A program made the position numbers and the translations under genes. This document shows positions 51,575-60,935 of a stretch of 64,000 nt of DNA, in pieces. Positions within the stretch are counted from its first letter, which is position 1; each line of letters begins with the position of its first letter. The DNA lies in NCBI RefSeq assembly GCF_035934735.1, contig NZ_CP142396.1, positions 2,542,001 to 2,606,000 of the forward strand, in the 5' to 3' direction. The notes under the pieces were generated by a model. It ran no database searches, was not told the DNA's origin, and worked only from the letters and a program-made list of their open reading frames with translations. This stretch comes from Sedimentibacter sp. MB31-C6. GTDB taxonomy: Bacteria > Bacillota > Clostridia > Tissierellales > Sedimentibacteraceae.

Positions 51575-53260
51575 ATGAAAAACTTCAATAAAAATATTAG
51601 ACTTGGAGATATTCTAGTTTATAACAATGAAATAACACAAGAACAACTTAAGGATGCATTAAATTTTCAAAAAGCTTCAAAAAAGAAACTTAGAGATATA
51701 TTAGTTGAAAAAAACTATACTTCAGATATTGGCATATTAAATGTATTATCAAAATATTTGGGAATTAAAATAGTAAATTTAGACGAATATGAAATTAATA
51801 TTGAAGCAATTAAATATATTTCAGAAAATTTAGCAAAGAGAACTAATTCAATTCCTATAAATATGTATGAAGACAAAATTCTAATTGCTATGAACGACCC
51901 TTTCAATATTATAAGCATAGAAGATATTAAGTTAGAATCTAGGAAAAATGTAGAAATAGTTCTTGCAACTAAAATTCAAATCAATAATGCCATAGAACAA
52001 TACATGAGCAGATGCAGTGCAGAGAAGGCAGTCGAAGATTATTATAAGGAAAATTTTCTAAGTGGTAACCTTAAAGTATTAGAAGAAATTGATGATAAAA
52101 ATGTAATAAACTCACCAGTTGTAAGGTTAATAAACTCATTAATAAGACAAGCTTTAAAAATGGATTCTAGTGATATACATATAGAACCACTTAAAGATAG
52201 AATCAGAGTTAGATTTAGAATAGATGGTGAATTGCAGGAAATCATTAGTTCTTCAAAGCAAACACAATCTGCAATTTCAACAAGAATAAAAATAATAGCA
52301 GGTATGAATATAGCTGAAAACAGATTACCTCAAGATGGTAGAATAGAGATAGAAATTGATGATTTTACAATTGATTTAAGAATTTCAGTATTCCCTACAG
52401 TTTATGGAGAAAAAATAGTTATGCGTATTTTGAATAGGGATAATTTCTTAAAATCAAAAGAAGAACTTGGTTTTACAAATTATGATATAAATATTTTTGA
52501 ATCTATTATTAAGTTTTCAAATGGAGTGATATTGATTGTAGGCCCTACAGGCAGTGGTAAAACAACAACTCTTTATTCAATTCTTAATGATCTTAATAAT
52601 ATAAATAAGAACATAATAACAATTGAAGACCCTGTTGAATATAAATTGGAAGGTGTTAATCAAGTTCAGGTTAATGCAAAGGTTGGTTTGAATTTTGCCA
52701 GTGGTTTACGTTCGATTCTTAGGCAAGATCCAGATATTATTATGATAGGTGAGATAAGAGATGAGGAATCTGCAGAAATTGCTATTAGATCGGCTATAAC
52801 TGGACATCTAGTAGTTTCTACGTTGCATACAAACGATGCTCCTTCTACAATCATTAGACTCCAAGATATGGGGATAAAATCTTATTTGTTAAATGCAGCA
52901 CTTAAAGGTGTAGTTGCACAAAGATTAGTAAAGAAGATTTGTACAAGTTGTAAATATAAATATATAGCAAATAATTATGAAAAGGAATTATTAGAAATAA
53001 ACGGTAAAATGGTATTATGGAAGGGAAAAGGTTGTCCCAAGTGCCATAATACTGGATATTTTGGCAGAATTGCAATATATGAAATAATGAAAGTAGATGA
53101 GTCGATTAGGAATGTAATTTCTACAGGAAATAATATAGATGATATTGAGAAAATAGCTAAAGCAAACGGAATGATAACTTTAAAAGATAATTGTAAGAAA
53201 TTAGTTGTGTCAGGAATAACAACAGTTGATGAATATTCACAGGTTTTGTTTAAATTATAG
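51575..53260 (+). CDS. pilB: Type IV pilus assembly ATPase PilB
   Basis: Cytoplasmic motor that drives pilin polymerisation. 561 aa with an N-terminal MshEN-type domain (about 10-150), then the GspE/PilB core: Walker A GPTGSGKTTTLYS (~322), Asp box IEDPVEYKLEGVNQ, Walker B DPDIIMIGEIRDEESAE and the His box TGHLVVSTLHTNDA. The zinc motif CTSCKYKY...CPKCHNTGYFGR (~455-490) is typical of extension ATPases and absent from PilT. First gene of the pilus set. Confidence 0.94.
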   Translation: MKNFNKNIRLGDILVYNNEITQEQLKDALNFQKASKKKLRDILVEKNYTSDIGILNVLSKYLGIKIVNLDEYEINIEAIKYISENLAKRTNSIPINMYEDKILIAMNDPFNIISIEDIKLESRKNVEIVLATKIQINNAIEQYMSRCSAEKAVEDYYKENFLSGNLKVLEEIDDKNVINSPVVRLINSLIRQALKMDSSDIHIEPLKDRIRVRFRIDGELQEIISSSKQTQSAISTRIKIIAGMNIAENRLPQDGRIEIEIDDFTIDLRISVFPTVYGEKIVMRILNRDNFLKSKEELGFTNYDINIFESIIKFSNGVILIVGPTGSGKTTTLYSILNDLNNINKNIITIEDPVEYKLEGVNQVQVNAKVGLNFASGLRSILRQDPDIIMIGEIRDEESAEIAIRSAITGHLVVSTLHTNDAPSTIIRLQDMGIKSYLLNAALKGVVAQRLVKKICTSCKYKYIANNYEKELLEINGKMVLWKGKGCPKCHNTGYFGRIAIYEIMKVDESIRNVISTGNNIDDIEKIAKANGMITLKDNCKKLVVSGITTVDEYSQVLFKL

Positions 53261-53273
53261 TAGGAAGGTATAA

Positions 53274-54476
53274 ATGATTTCATATAAGTGTAATGTTATT
53301 GATAGGTTTGGAAAAAAGCAAAAATTAAAGCAATATGCGGATTCTAAAGAAGAATTAGTATATATTTTGAAGAAGAATAATTATATTATTATTGAAATAA
53401 AAAAAATAGACAATCAGTTGGCTAATAGGCTTTCTAAAAAAATCAAATCAAAAGATTTGGCAGTATTTTGTAAACAATTACATTCTATGTTAAAGGCAGG
53501 TATAACAGTTACAAATAGCTTAAAAATTTTAAAAATTCAAACTAATAACAAGAAGTTTAGAATAGTAATTGAGAAAATATATAAGGATTTGTTGAAAGGA
53601 AAGAATTTATCAAAGGCATTTTTAATTTATAACGAGGCTTTACCAGATTTATTAATAAGTATGATTAAAGTAGGAGAATTAAGTGGAAATTTAGATAATA
53701 TTATGGGGAGCCTTTCGAATTATTATGAAAAGGAAAATAAGATAGAGAATAAAATTAATTCAGCTATGATATATCCTGCTGTGCTAGCGTTTGTGTCTAT
53801 TGTTGTAGTAATGTTTTTATTAACTTCAGTAATGCCTAATTTCATAGAAATGTATTTAAGTTCTGGAGTACCTCTTCCTACAATAACTAAAATTCTTATA
53901 AATGTAAGCGAGTTTATAAAAAATAGTTGGCAAATAATATTATATTTTATAATAATATTTGTATTTGTGATTTCTGTTTTAAAGAAGAGGAAAGATGTAA
54001 AATTTACGATAGATTATATTAAACTGAAGGTTCCTGTCTATAGGAATTTACAATTAAAAATAGCTACATTTAGGTTTACTAGAACGTTAGCAACTTTATT
54101 AAGGTGTGGTGTACCGATGTTGGAAGCTTTAGATACAATTTCGTTAGTTATAGAGAACAGTTACATAGGTAGCAAGATATTAAAAATGAAAGAAGATATT
54201 AAGCAAGGGGTATCTCTTTCTAACCAAATGAAAAAACAAAATATTTTTCCTTCAATGGTGCATCAAATGATAAGAATAGGTGAAGATTCTGGAACCATTG
54301 AGGAAATGTTGGATAAAACTGCTGACTTTTATGATGAAGAGGTAGAAATAGCAGTGCAACGTCTAACAATATTAATAGAACCATTAATGATAATCATTAT
54401 GTCGATAATTATAGGGTTTATAGTTTTAGCAATGGCAATACCAATGTTTGAAATGATGCAGACAGTTCAGTATTAG
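53274..54476 (+). CDS. pilC: Type IV pilus inner-membrane platform protein PilC
   Basis: 400 aa with two T2SSF domains, each followed by membrane helices (about 165-190, 215-240 and 370-395). Conserved KDLAVFCKQLHSMLKAGITV, MIKVGELSGNLDNIM and the repeated RFTRTLATLLRCGVPMLEAL and MIRIGEDSGTIEEML blocks. It couples PilB to pilin addition. 13 bp after pilB. Confidence 0.94.
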   Translation: MISYKCNVIDRFGKKQKLKQYADSKEELVYILKKNNYIIIEIKKIDNQLANRLSKKIKSKDLAVFCKQLHSMLKAGITVTNSLKILKIQTNNKKFRIVIEKIYKDLLKGKNLSKAFLIYNEALPDLLISMIKVGELSGNLDNIMGSLSNYYEKENKIENKINSAMIYPAVLAFVSIVVVMFLLTSVMPNFIEMYLSSGVPLPTITKILINVSEFIKNSWQIILYFIIIFVFVISVLKKRKDVKFTIDYIKLKVPVYRNLQLKIATFRFTRTLATLLRCGVPMLEALDTISLVIENSYIGSKILKMKEDIKQGVSLSNQMKKQNIFPSMVHQMIRIGEDSGTIEEMLDKTADFYDEEVEIAVQRLTILIEPLMIIIMSIIIGFIVLAMAIPMFEMMQTVQY

Positions 54477-54523
54477 CATCAGGGGGATAGTAAGTTTAAA
54501 TAAATATAAAAGGGAGCAATAAA

Positions 54524-54946
54524 TTGTTTAACGTAATAGCTAAGTTAAAAGATAGTAGAGGGTTTACCTTAATAGAACTTATAGCAACTTTAGCAATAGT
54601 AGGAATAATTTCTGCAATAGCCATTCAAAATTTTTTTCAAATACAAGAAAAAGCAAAAAGTGATGCTGATCAAGCAACAATAAATATGATTGGAAAGGCA
54701 GCAGAATTATATTTTATACAAAATCCTGATAATAAGCATGATATTAATACTGCTGATGATTTAGTAACAGAAAATTATCTTGAAAATATTGATTTTCAAA
54801 CAATTACGTATGGAGCGAATGATGGTAAGGATTTAAAAATTAACTATATTGATACTAAAGTAATAATTACTTTTGGTTCTGAACTGGCTAATGAAGTATA
54901 TCCATTTAACAAATTTAAAAATAAATATGATGAATCAGGAGATTGA
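54524..54946 (+). CDS. Major type IV prepilin
   Basis: 140 aa. A short basic leader ends in the prepilin peptidase site RG|FTLIELIATLAIVGI (glutamate at mature position 5), followed by the hydrophobic helix and a globular domain of about 100 residues. Probably the major pilin, since it lies between pilC and pilD and is better conserved than the later minor pilins. Starts at TTG 54524 behind AGGGAGCAATAAA. Confidence 0.87.
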   Translation: MFNVIAKLKDSRGFTLIELIATLAIVGIISAIAIQNFFQIQEKAKSDADQATINMIGKAAELYFIQNPDNKHDINTADDLVTENYLENIDFQTITYGANDGKDLKINYIDTKVIITFGSELANEVYPFNKFKNKYDESGD

Positions 54947-55434
54947 ATATGATAGTTATTTTAAATGGTGTACTATATGTTTTAGTGCTAATGAAGCTAG
55001 GTATTTTCATTGATTCAATTATGTATTGCGCTATAATTAGCTTATTAATCGAAATTAGTATTATTGATTTAAGACACAAATTAATACCTGATAAGTTGAA
55101 TATCATCGTATTAGTGTTTGGATTATTTTTCTTATTACATGACAAAACAATGATAGTTAATAGATTAATAGGATTTGGAATAGGTTTTGGATTATTTTTA
55201 TTCATTGCCGTTTTAACAAATTCAATGGGTGGTGGTGATATAAAACTTATGGCTTCACTTGGACTAATATTTGGTATAAATGGAATTGTATTTATAATTT
55301 TATTTTCCTTTATTTTGGGTGCAATAATTTCAACGATACTTTTAATTTTGCAAATAAAAAAATTAAAAGATGAAATACCTTTTGCACCATTTATATCTTT
55401 TTCAGCTTTAATATATATACTTTTATGGAAGTAA
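54943..55434 (+). CDS. Prepilin peptidase (A24 family), short form without methylase domain
   Basis: 163 aa, about six membrane helices. Both aspartates of the aspartic protease are present: IIDLRHKLIPD and GGGDIKLMA (GxGD). The N-terminal cysteine-rich domain (N-methylation) found in PilD is missing, so mature pilins may be unmethylated or another enzyme does this. Overlaps the pilin stop by 4 bp (ATGA). Confidence 0.87.
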   Translation: MNMIVILNGVLYVLVLMKLGIFIDSIMYCAIISLLIEISIIDLRHKLIPDKLNIIVLVFGLFFLLHDKTMIVNRLIGFGIGFGLFLFIAVLTNSMGGGDIKLMASLGLIFGINGIVFIILFSFILGAIISTILLILQIKKLKDEIPFAPFISFSALIYILLWK

Positions 55435-55529
55435 ATAATATGTTATTTAAATTATTAATAGTATAGATTAGATTATATATACAAAGATTGTAAATGTTAT
55501 GAATAATAAGTAGTTATAAGGAGTAAAGA

Positions 55530-57080
55530 ATGGCGAGAATACTATCTATTGAGTTTGATAATGTAAATTTAAGGATTATTGAAGGTAAACGTAAGGGTAG
55601 TACTTTGAATATTTTAAACTCTATAATAGTAAAAGTTCCTTTATATAGCATTGATGATGGATATATTAATGATGATGATAAAATTAAATCAGTAATAAAA
55701 CAAGTTATAAAAGAACATAAAATGAAGTTTACAAAATGTATATTTGCCATTAATACTAGTAGTCTATTAGTGAGGAAATTAGAGCTACCGGATCTTAAAA
55801 AAAACAAAGAAGTAATGTCTATGATTAAAATAGACCTTGAACAACAGCTTTCTATAGATTTATCTCAATACGAGATTATATTTAAAAAATCTAAAAAATA
55901 CATTATAGATGGTTTGAAAAAAATCACATATATTGTTTATTGTATCCCTTCTAAAATGTATTTACAATATAACGAACTAGCAGAAGAGCTCAAATTACCT
56001 TTGATTAGTATGGATGTATCATCTAATTACCTTGAACTTGTTTTTCTTAATAATTTGACTATTAATAACAATATTGCAAATCCAAAGAATAGTGTTGGAT
56101 TTATAAATCTTGGGAAAAACGCAATTTCCTTTAGCATTATAAAAAATAATATTAATATTTTTACAAAAACATATCATTGCTTAGATAACAAATTAGAAGG
56201 AGTAGCAGAAACTCCGATATTATATGAAACAAGTAAAGATATCTTGAAATATGAGTTTAATCAATATATGGAAGAAATCAGCAAATATATCAGATATTAT
56301 TATTCAATTAATAATTATAATCAAATTGATAAAATATATCTTTTTGGTAGTTATTCAATGGATGTTTCTGAAGAATTTTTTGATAGTATAGATATACCAG
56401 TAGAATTAGTTACTAATATTTCTAACGTGTATTTATTAGAAGAAACAGAAGATAACAATAAAAGTTTATTGTCTAATGAATATCTACATGGAATAGTATC
56501 CCTTTTTAGCGATAAAACTCATTTAGACTTCCATACTAAAAGGCGGAGGCAAATTAAATTTAAATTCATCTTAAGCATTAATATATTAATATTAATTACA
56601 ATATTAATATTAAATATTTCTTTCAAAGGAATATTTAATTATTTTAAAAATGCTGAATTTAAAAGAGAAATACAAACTATGTGTTTGTTTATAAATGAGA
56701 ATAATAAAATCAATAACGAAATTGAGGAAATTAAGAATAGTATTGAACGTATGAAATTATATAAAAATGAAGTTAAAAAATTAAATGAAATCGTCAGAAA
56801 GAATGATAATATAAATTCTCAAATGTTTACAGAATTAGCTTCTGTAATACCCTATGGTACTCAGGTTAAGTCAGTCATTGTAGTTAATAAAAACATACAA
56901 ATTCAATGCTTTTCTAGTTCTCTTGATGAATTGTCCCTATTATTAAAAGGTATTAGAAATATTGATTTTATTGTAGATGTAAATGTACCTAATATTGATG
57001 TCAAATTACAACAACAAGGTGTTGATATAAAATACTTTTATTATATAATTTGTAATATTGAGGATGTGGTTCAAAATTAA
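55530..57080 (+). CDS. PilM-PilN fusion protein of the pilus alignment complex
   Basis: 516 aa. Residues 1-330 form an actin-like PilM domain (ILSIEFDNVNLRII, CIFAINTSSLLVRKLELPDL, GFINLGKNAISFSII). A basic RRRQIKFKF leads into one membrane helix (about 342-362), an outside coiled coil and a PilN-like C-terminal fold (FTELASVIPYGTQVKSVIV). PilM and PilN, separate proteins in Pseudomonas and Thermus that bind each other across the membrane surface, are here one chain. AGGAG ribosome site. The next gene starts inside its end. Confidence 0.8.
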   Translation: MARILSIEFDNVNLRIIEGKRKGSTLNILNSIIVKVPLYSIDDGYINDDDKIKSVIKQVIKEHKMKFTKCIFAINTSSLLVRKLELPDLKKNKEVMSMIKIDLEQQLSIDLSQYEIIFKKSKKYIIDGLKKITYIVYCIPSKMYLQYNELAEELKLPLISMDVSSNYLELVFLNNLTINNNIANPKNSVGFINLGKNAISFSIIKNNINIFTKTYHCLDNKLEGVAETPILYETSKDILKYEFNQYMEEISKYIRYYYSINNYNQIDKIYLFGSYSMDVSEEFFDSIDIPVELVTNISNVYLLEETEDNNKSLLSNEYLHGIVSLFSDKTHLDFHTKRRRQIKFKFILSINILILITILILNISFKGIFNYFKNAEFKREIQTMCLFINENNKINNEIEEIKNSIERMKLYKNEVKKLNEIVRKNDNINSQMFTELASVIPYGTQVKSVIVVNKNIQIQCFSSSLDELSLLLKGIRNIDFIVDVNVPNIDVKLQQQGVDIKYFYYIICNIEDVVQN

Positions 57081-57621
57081 TCTAAGTAGTACTATAAAAG
57101 TTATGATTTTAATAATAGTCGCTCTTATAATAATAATTATAGTTACTGAATTAATGTTATTTAAAAGTAATACAAATTATATTCAAGAAGAATATAGTAT
57201 TGTGAGATTAAAATATGAAAATATTTTAGAAAATTTAAAGTTGAAAAATTATTATGAAAGAAGGGAAAAAGAATTAATTAGTGATATAAAATGTTTGAAA
57301 GTATTATCAAGTATTAATCAAGAAGATGTGATAAATATATTAAATGAACACTTATCTTTATGTGATATAAAGGTAGAGAATATTAATTTTAATGAAGTAA
57401 TAGATAACAATGAAGAAATAAATGAAGAATTAGTTACAATAATAAATGTGAAAATGGAATTCAAATCTACGTATAATAATTTTTTATTGTTACTGGATTC
57501 TCTTCAAAATAATGAAATTGATTTTGCAATTATAAGTGCTAGCATCTTTTTTTCTGAAAATGAAGTAGTTGATGGAATCATTGAAATGAATTTCTATGGA
57601 ATTTTAATGTCTATTGATTGA
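57064..57621 (+). CDS. PilO-like pilus alignment protein
   Basis: About 186 aa: one N-terminal membrane helix (about 12-34), a coiled coil (about 36-75) and a C-terminal ferredoxin-like segment (INVKMEFKSTYNNFLLLLDSLQNNEI). This layout and the position after PilM-PilN suggest PilO; the sequence itself is weakly conserved. Start is ATG 57064 or TTG 57058, both inside the previous gene and without a clear ribosome site, so coupled translation is likely. Confidence 0.7.
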   Translation: MWFKINLSSTIKVMILIIVALIIIIIVTELMLFKSNTNYIQEEYSIVRLKYENILENLKLKNYYERREKELISDIKCLKVLSSINQEDVINILNEHLSLCDIKVENINFNEVIDNNEEINEELVTIINVKMEFKSTYNNFLLLLDSLQNNEIDFAIISASIFFSENEVVDGIIEMNFYGILMSID

Positions 57622-57638
57622 TAATAGAGGGTAAAGTT

Positions 57639-58034
57639 TTGATTAGGAATAATATTATTAACGATAAAGGTTTGACTTTAGTAGAAATTATAATATCTAT
57701 TGCAGTTTTAGGCATAGTAATTTGTCCTTTAATGTCTATGTTTTTATTTGCTATGAAAATAAATAATAAAAGTGATTTTGAATATAAAACCTTAAGTCAA
57801 GCTCAATATTATATGGAAGAAATTAAAGCAATGGAATATATCGATACAATAAAATATCCATATAATAATATAAAAGGTATATATGAAAGAGAAATTGAAC
57901 AAGATGATGAAACATTTGGGGTTATAATAAAAATTACTCCTGATAGTAATGGACTTTTATATAAGATTGAGATACTAATTATGGATGAAGGAGAAATTGT
58001 TAATTACTTAGAAGGAACGAAAATCATATATTAA
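57639..58034 (+). CDS. Minor pilin, type II/IV prepilin family (1)
   Basis: 131 aa. Cleavage site KG|LTLVEIIISIAVLGI with Glu5, a hydrophobic helix and a short beta domain. Resembles GspI/PilV-type minor pilins. TTG 57639 is chosen because AGAGGG lies seven bases upstream. Probably part of the pilus tip. Confidence 0.78.
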   Translation: MIRNNIINDKGLTLVEIIISIAVLGIVICPLMSMFLFAMKINNKSDFEYKTLSQAQYYMEEIKAMEYIDTIKYPYNNIKGIYEREIEQDDETFGVIIKITPDSNGLLYKIEILIMDEGEIVNYLEGTKIIY

Positions 58035-58082
58035 AAAGTGATTTGAGAGTTGTTTAGGTAATTATTGATTTTGGGGTTAGAT

Positions 58083-58643
58083 ATGATTAAAAATGATAAG
58101 GGCTCCACTTTGATTTTATTAGTTATAATAATTTCATTAATATCAGTCACAGGACTATCCATTATGAGTGTAACGATGACTCAATATGAAATTAGAAAAT
58201 CCAACTCAGAAATCAAGCGAACATTTTACATGTCAGAAAATGGCTTGAATTACGCCTATGTTGATATTTATTATTTAATAGAAACGACAATAGAGGAATC
58301 AGAAAAAACAGCTGATGATTTTATTAATGAAAATCCTTCTAACCAAATAGAAGGTGAAAATATATTTTATAATAATTTTAAAAAAAATATTATAAATAAA
58401 ATTGTAAAAAAGAATTATAATTATCCGAATACTTATATTGAAGTAACGAATAAGGATATATTAGCTTTTGATAATAATAGACTCTTGGTAAAGGTGAGTT
58501 CGAAATACATTTCAGGTAGGGGAATTGAAAAAATAATATCTGCAGATTTTATTATAGTTGTGCCAAGTTTTTATGAAGTTAAATCTAATGACCTTAAATT
58601 ATTGGATTTGTTAAGTATAGACAACTGGCAAATATGTAAATAA
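58083..58643 (+). CDS. Minor pilin, PilX/GspK-like, lacking Glu5 (2)
   Basis: 186 aa. Begins MIKNDKG|STLILLVIIISLISVTGLSIMSVT: a prepilin-type cleavage glycine, but leucine at mature position 5 instead of glutamate, as in GspK/PilX tip pilins. Then SNSEIKRTFYMSENGLNYAY, the PilX_N-like motif. It would be expected at the tip, since Glu5 is needed only to dock against a preceding subunit. Confidence 0.75.
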   Translation: MIKNDKGSTLILLVIIISLISVTGLSIMSVTMTQYEIRKSNSEIKRTFYMSENGLNYAYVDIYYLIETTIEESEKTADDFINENPSNQIEGENIFYNNFKKNIINKIVKKNYNYPNTYIEVTNKDILAFDNNRLLVKVSSKYISGRGIEKIISADFIIVVPSFYEVKSNDLKLLDLLSIDNWQICK

Positions 58644-58653
58644 GGAATTTACT

Positions 58654-59178
58654 ATGATTACAAAAGAAAAAGGGTTTACATTAATTGAAATAATTATAGC
58701 TTTAGGATTGCTTAGTATTATTATATGTTTATCAATTAATTTTTTAATATTTAATTTTACAAATTATAGAAAAATAAGTAATGATGCAGAGATTCGATTT
58801 CAAGCTTACTATATCTTGAATTTTATGAACAATAAGATTTTAGAATCATCATATTTAGAATTAGCACAGAACGGTACTGTGAAAATAAACAACATTTCTG
58901 GAGAACAAATTGTTACAAGGTTGTCATTTCGTTATGGTGACGATAATAATGAATGTTATATCTTTGAATATCGTAATAATAAATTATTTTATGGTAAAGG
59001 AGATGCTTTTAGTTCAGCTAATTCGGAATTAGGTACATATATAAAAGAGGTAAGGGTAAGACCTATTCCAGAAAATATGACCTTAAGTGAAGCTAGAGCA
59101 ATAATAATTAAAATCAATTTTATAAAGGATGAACAAAAATATGAGTCAGAACAATTGATTTGTATGAGAAATAGATAA
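58654..59178 (+). CDS. Minor pilin, GspJ/PilW-like (3)
   Basis: 174 aa. MITKEKG|FTLIEIIIALGLLSIII with Glu5, then a globular domain of ~140 residues with IRFQAYYILNFMNNKIL, typical of PilW/GspJ. 10 bp after the PilX-like gene. With its two upstream neighbours it probably forms the tip that primes assembly. Confidence 0.78.
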   Translation: MITKEKGFTLIEIIIALGLLSIIICLSINFLIFNFTNYRKISNDAEIRFQAYYILNFMNNKILESSYLELAQNGTVKINNISGEQIVTRLSFRYGDDNNECYIFEYRNNKLFYGKGDAFSSANSELGTYIKEVRVRPIPENMTLSEARAIIIKINFIKDEQKYESEQLICMRNR

Positions 59179-59222
59179 TTAGTGTTACATTTTATAATAT
59201 ACATTTACTAGAAATAAATAGA

Positions 59223-59251
59223 TTGACAAACGCTTAATAAATTTATAAAAT
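59223..59251 (+). promoter_or_regulatory. Internal promoter before the last minor pilin gene
   Basis: TTGACA, 17 bp, TAAAAT. It could drive the last minor pilin together with efp and the gene at 60306. Confidence 0.75.
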
Positions 59252-59263
59252 AGGTATTGGGAT

Positions 59264-59689
59264 ATGAATGATAATGGTTTTACTCTTATTGAAGTAATTT
59301 TGGTAATCTCTATTTTATCTATTATAATGACTATAGCAATTCCAATGGTTGATATGGATTTAGGTTATATGGATAAGATGGCAGCTGAATTTATAGCAGA
59401 TGTTAGATTTGTACAAATGGAGACTATGAAATACCCTGAAGCTGGTTACCAAATTGATATTAATAAAAACAAAGGAGAATATTACATAAGAAAGAAATTA
59501 ATCTTAGTAAAAAAAATATGTTTTACTGAAAGATATAAAATTAACTATAACAATAAATCACCCTTTGGTTTTACTTATGGAGGAACACCTATAAATGCAG
59601 GTACCTTTACTATTCTTGATACAAAGACAAATGAGAGCAAAAAAGTTACAATAGTCCCTACAACAGGTAGAACAATTATTAAAGAATAA
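59264..59689 (+). CDS. Minor pilin, GspH/FimT-like (4)
   Basis: 141 aa. NDNG|FTLIEVILVISILSIIMTIAIP with Glu5, followed by MAAEFIADVRFVQMETMK and the C-terminal TIVPTTGRTIIKE, a beta region usual in GspH/FimT. It lies behind its own promoter, separated from the other pilins by 85 bp. Confidence 0.78.
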   Translation: MNDNGFTLIEVILVISILSIIMTIAIPMVDMDLGYMDKMAAEFIADVRFVQMETMKYPEAGYQIDINKNKGEYYIRKKLILVKKICFTERYKINYNNKSPFGFTYGGTPINAGTFTILDTKTNESKKVTIVPTTGRTIIKE

Positions 59690-59737
59690 GCAGCATTCAG
59701 CTGGTTATAATATACACTAAGGAGGAGACAGATCAGT

Positions 59738-60295
59738 ATGATTTCAGCAAATGATTTTAAAAAGGGTATAACCATTTCATGGAACAATGGTTTATGGCAA
59801 ATTGTAGATTTCCAGCATGTTAAACCAGGAAAAGGAGCTGCTTTTGTTAGATCTAAATTAAAAAACATTATAACAGGAGCGATTAGGGAAGAAACATTTA
59901 ACCCTACTGAAAAATTTCCAAAAGCGCATATTGAAACAAAGGATATGCAATATTTATATAACGATGGTGAATTGTACTATTTCATGGATTTAGAAACTTT
60001 TGAACAAATTCCGTTAAATAAAGAACAGGTTGCTGACGCTATCATATATTTAAAAGAAAATGAAATAGCAACAATGAGATTTTATGAAGGCAAGCCATTT
60101 GAAGTAGCAGCTCCAAACTTTGTTGAGTTGGAAATTGTTGAAACTGAACCTGGATTTAAAGGTGATACTGCAACTGGTGCTAATAAGCCTGCTACAACTG
60201 AAACTGGTGCAGTAATTACGGTACCACTTTTTGTTGAAATAGGAGATAAAGTGAAGATAGACACCAGAACAGGTGAATATCTATCAAGAGTATAG
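59738..60295 (+). CDS. efp: Translation elongation factor P
   Basis: Relieves ribosome stalling at polyproline. 185 aa, three beta-barrel domains: [40 protein letters not shown] (split blocks), with PGKGAAF carrying the modified residue at the loop tip (lysine), and the C-terminal [26 protein letters not shown] signature. AAGGAGGAGACAG ribosome site. The loop residue is Lys, as in species using EpmA- or YmfI-type modification; no modifying enzyme lies nearby. Confidence 0.97.
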   Translation: MISANDFKKGITISWNNGLWQIVDFQHVKPGKGAAFVRSKLKNIITGAIREETFNPTEKFPKAHIETKDMQYLYNDGELYYFMDLETFEQIPLNKEQVADAIIYLKENEIATMRFYEGKPFEVAAPNFVELEIVETEPGFKGDTATGANKPATTETGAVITVPLFVEIGDKVKIDTRTGEYLSRV

Positions 60296-60305
60296 GAGGA
60301 ATATC

Positions 60306-60668
60306 ATGGATTTTTTGTATGAAAAAATTTCTTATTTAAGAGGTTTAGCTGATGGATTGGATGTTAAAGATGATACCAAAGAAGGTAAATTGTTTAATGC
60401 TTTATTAGAGGTTGTTGAAGAGATAGCAGATGGAATGAGCGATATAGTTGAAGAACAAGAAGAAATGAATGAGTTCTTGGACTTAGTTGATGAAGATTTA
60501 ACAACAGTAGAAGAAGAATTATTCGGAGATATAGAAATCGAAGAAGAAGATGATTTTGACTATGATTATGATGTAGACGATTATGATTTTGATTTTGATG
60601 ACGAAGAGTATTATGATGAAGATGATAGTGAATGTCTTTGTGGCTGTGAAGACGATGATGAAGAATAA
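60306..60668 (+). CDS. CD1247-type acidic protein
   Basis: 120 aa from ATG 60306 behind AGGAGGAATATC, overlapping nothing of efp. N-terminal segment FLYEKISYLRGLADGLDV resembles the short conserved domain of clostridial CD1247-like proteins; the rest is strongly acidic (Asp/Glu/Tyr runs) and ends with CLCGCEDDDEE. It may bind metal or act as a scaffold; function unknown. Follows efp by 10 bp. Confidence 0.72.
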   Translation: MDFLYEKISYLRGLADGLDVKDDTKEGKLFNALLEVVEEIADGMSDIVEEQEEMNEFLDLVDEDLTTVEEELFGDIEIEEEDDFDYDYDVDDYDFDFDDEEYYDEDDSECLCGCEDDDEE

Positions 60669-60678
60669 TTTTTAGAAA

Positions 60679-60708
60679 GAGCATTTCCTAGAGGGATGCT
60701 TTTTTTTT
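60679..60708 (+). terminator. Terminator after the CD1247-type gene
   Basis: AGCAT..CC/GG..ATGCT imperfect stem followed by nine T. The third full repeat copy begins at the end of this T-run. Confidence 0.8.
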
Positions 60709-60875
60709 ATATAGGAAAGTTCTCCTTTCCTATATAATAAAAAACGAGGATTGCAAAGGACGGAACGTCCTTGCCGTTAAGGGGGGGTGCTCAGTAAAAA
60801 TGCTTTAATAAAGCATTTTTACGCCGAAGGGGGACATAGGTCCCCCTAGCGGGTGTTGCGAAGCAACTCTTTTTA
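60707..60875 (+). repeat. Five-hairpin dispersed repeat, copy 3
   Basis: H1 at 60707-60737, H2 around 60757-60773, H3 at about 60796-60822, H4 at about 60829-60848, H5 at about 60856-60868, then TCTTTTT. It differs from copy 1 mainly by one extra G in the G-run (seven, not six). It lies between the terminator of the efp set and the MATE promoter. Confidence 0.92.
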
Positions 60876-60884
60876 TATTAGTTC

Positions 60885-60920
60885 TTGACCTTAGCATGAT
60901 ACTATAGTTTATACTATAGT
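60885..60920 (+). promoter_or_regulatory. MATE gene promoter with palindromic operator
   Basis: TTGACC at 60885-60890 and a -10 inside ACTATAGTTTATACTATAGT (60901-60920), either TTTATA at 60908 (17-bp spacer) or TATACT at 60910. ACTATAGT occurs twice, is itself palindromic and covers the -10, so repressor control of the transporter is likely. Confidence 0.65.
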
Positions 60921-60935
60921 AGAGAGGTGAGGAAG

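Noticed and set aside
60394-60684. His/Leu-rich minus-strand frame opposite the acidic CD1247-type gene
   Set aside because: It is the complement of Asp/Glu codon runs, with no start signal.
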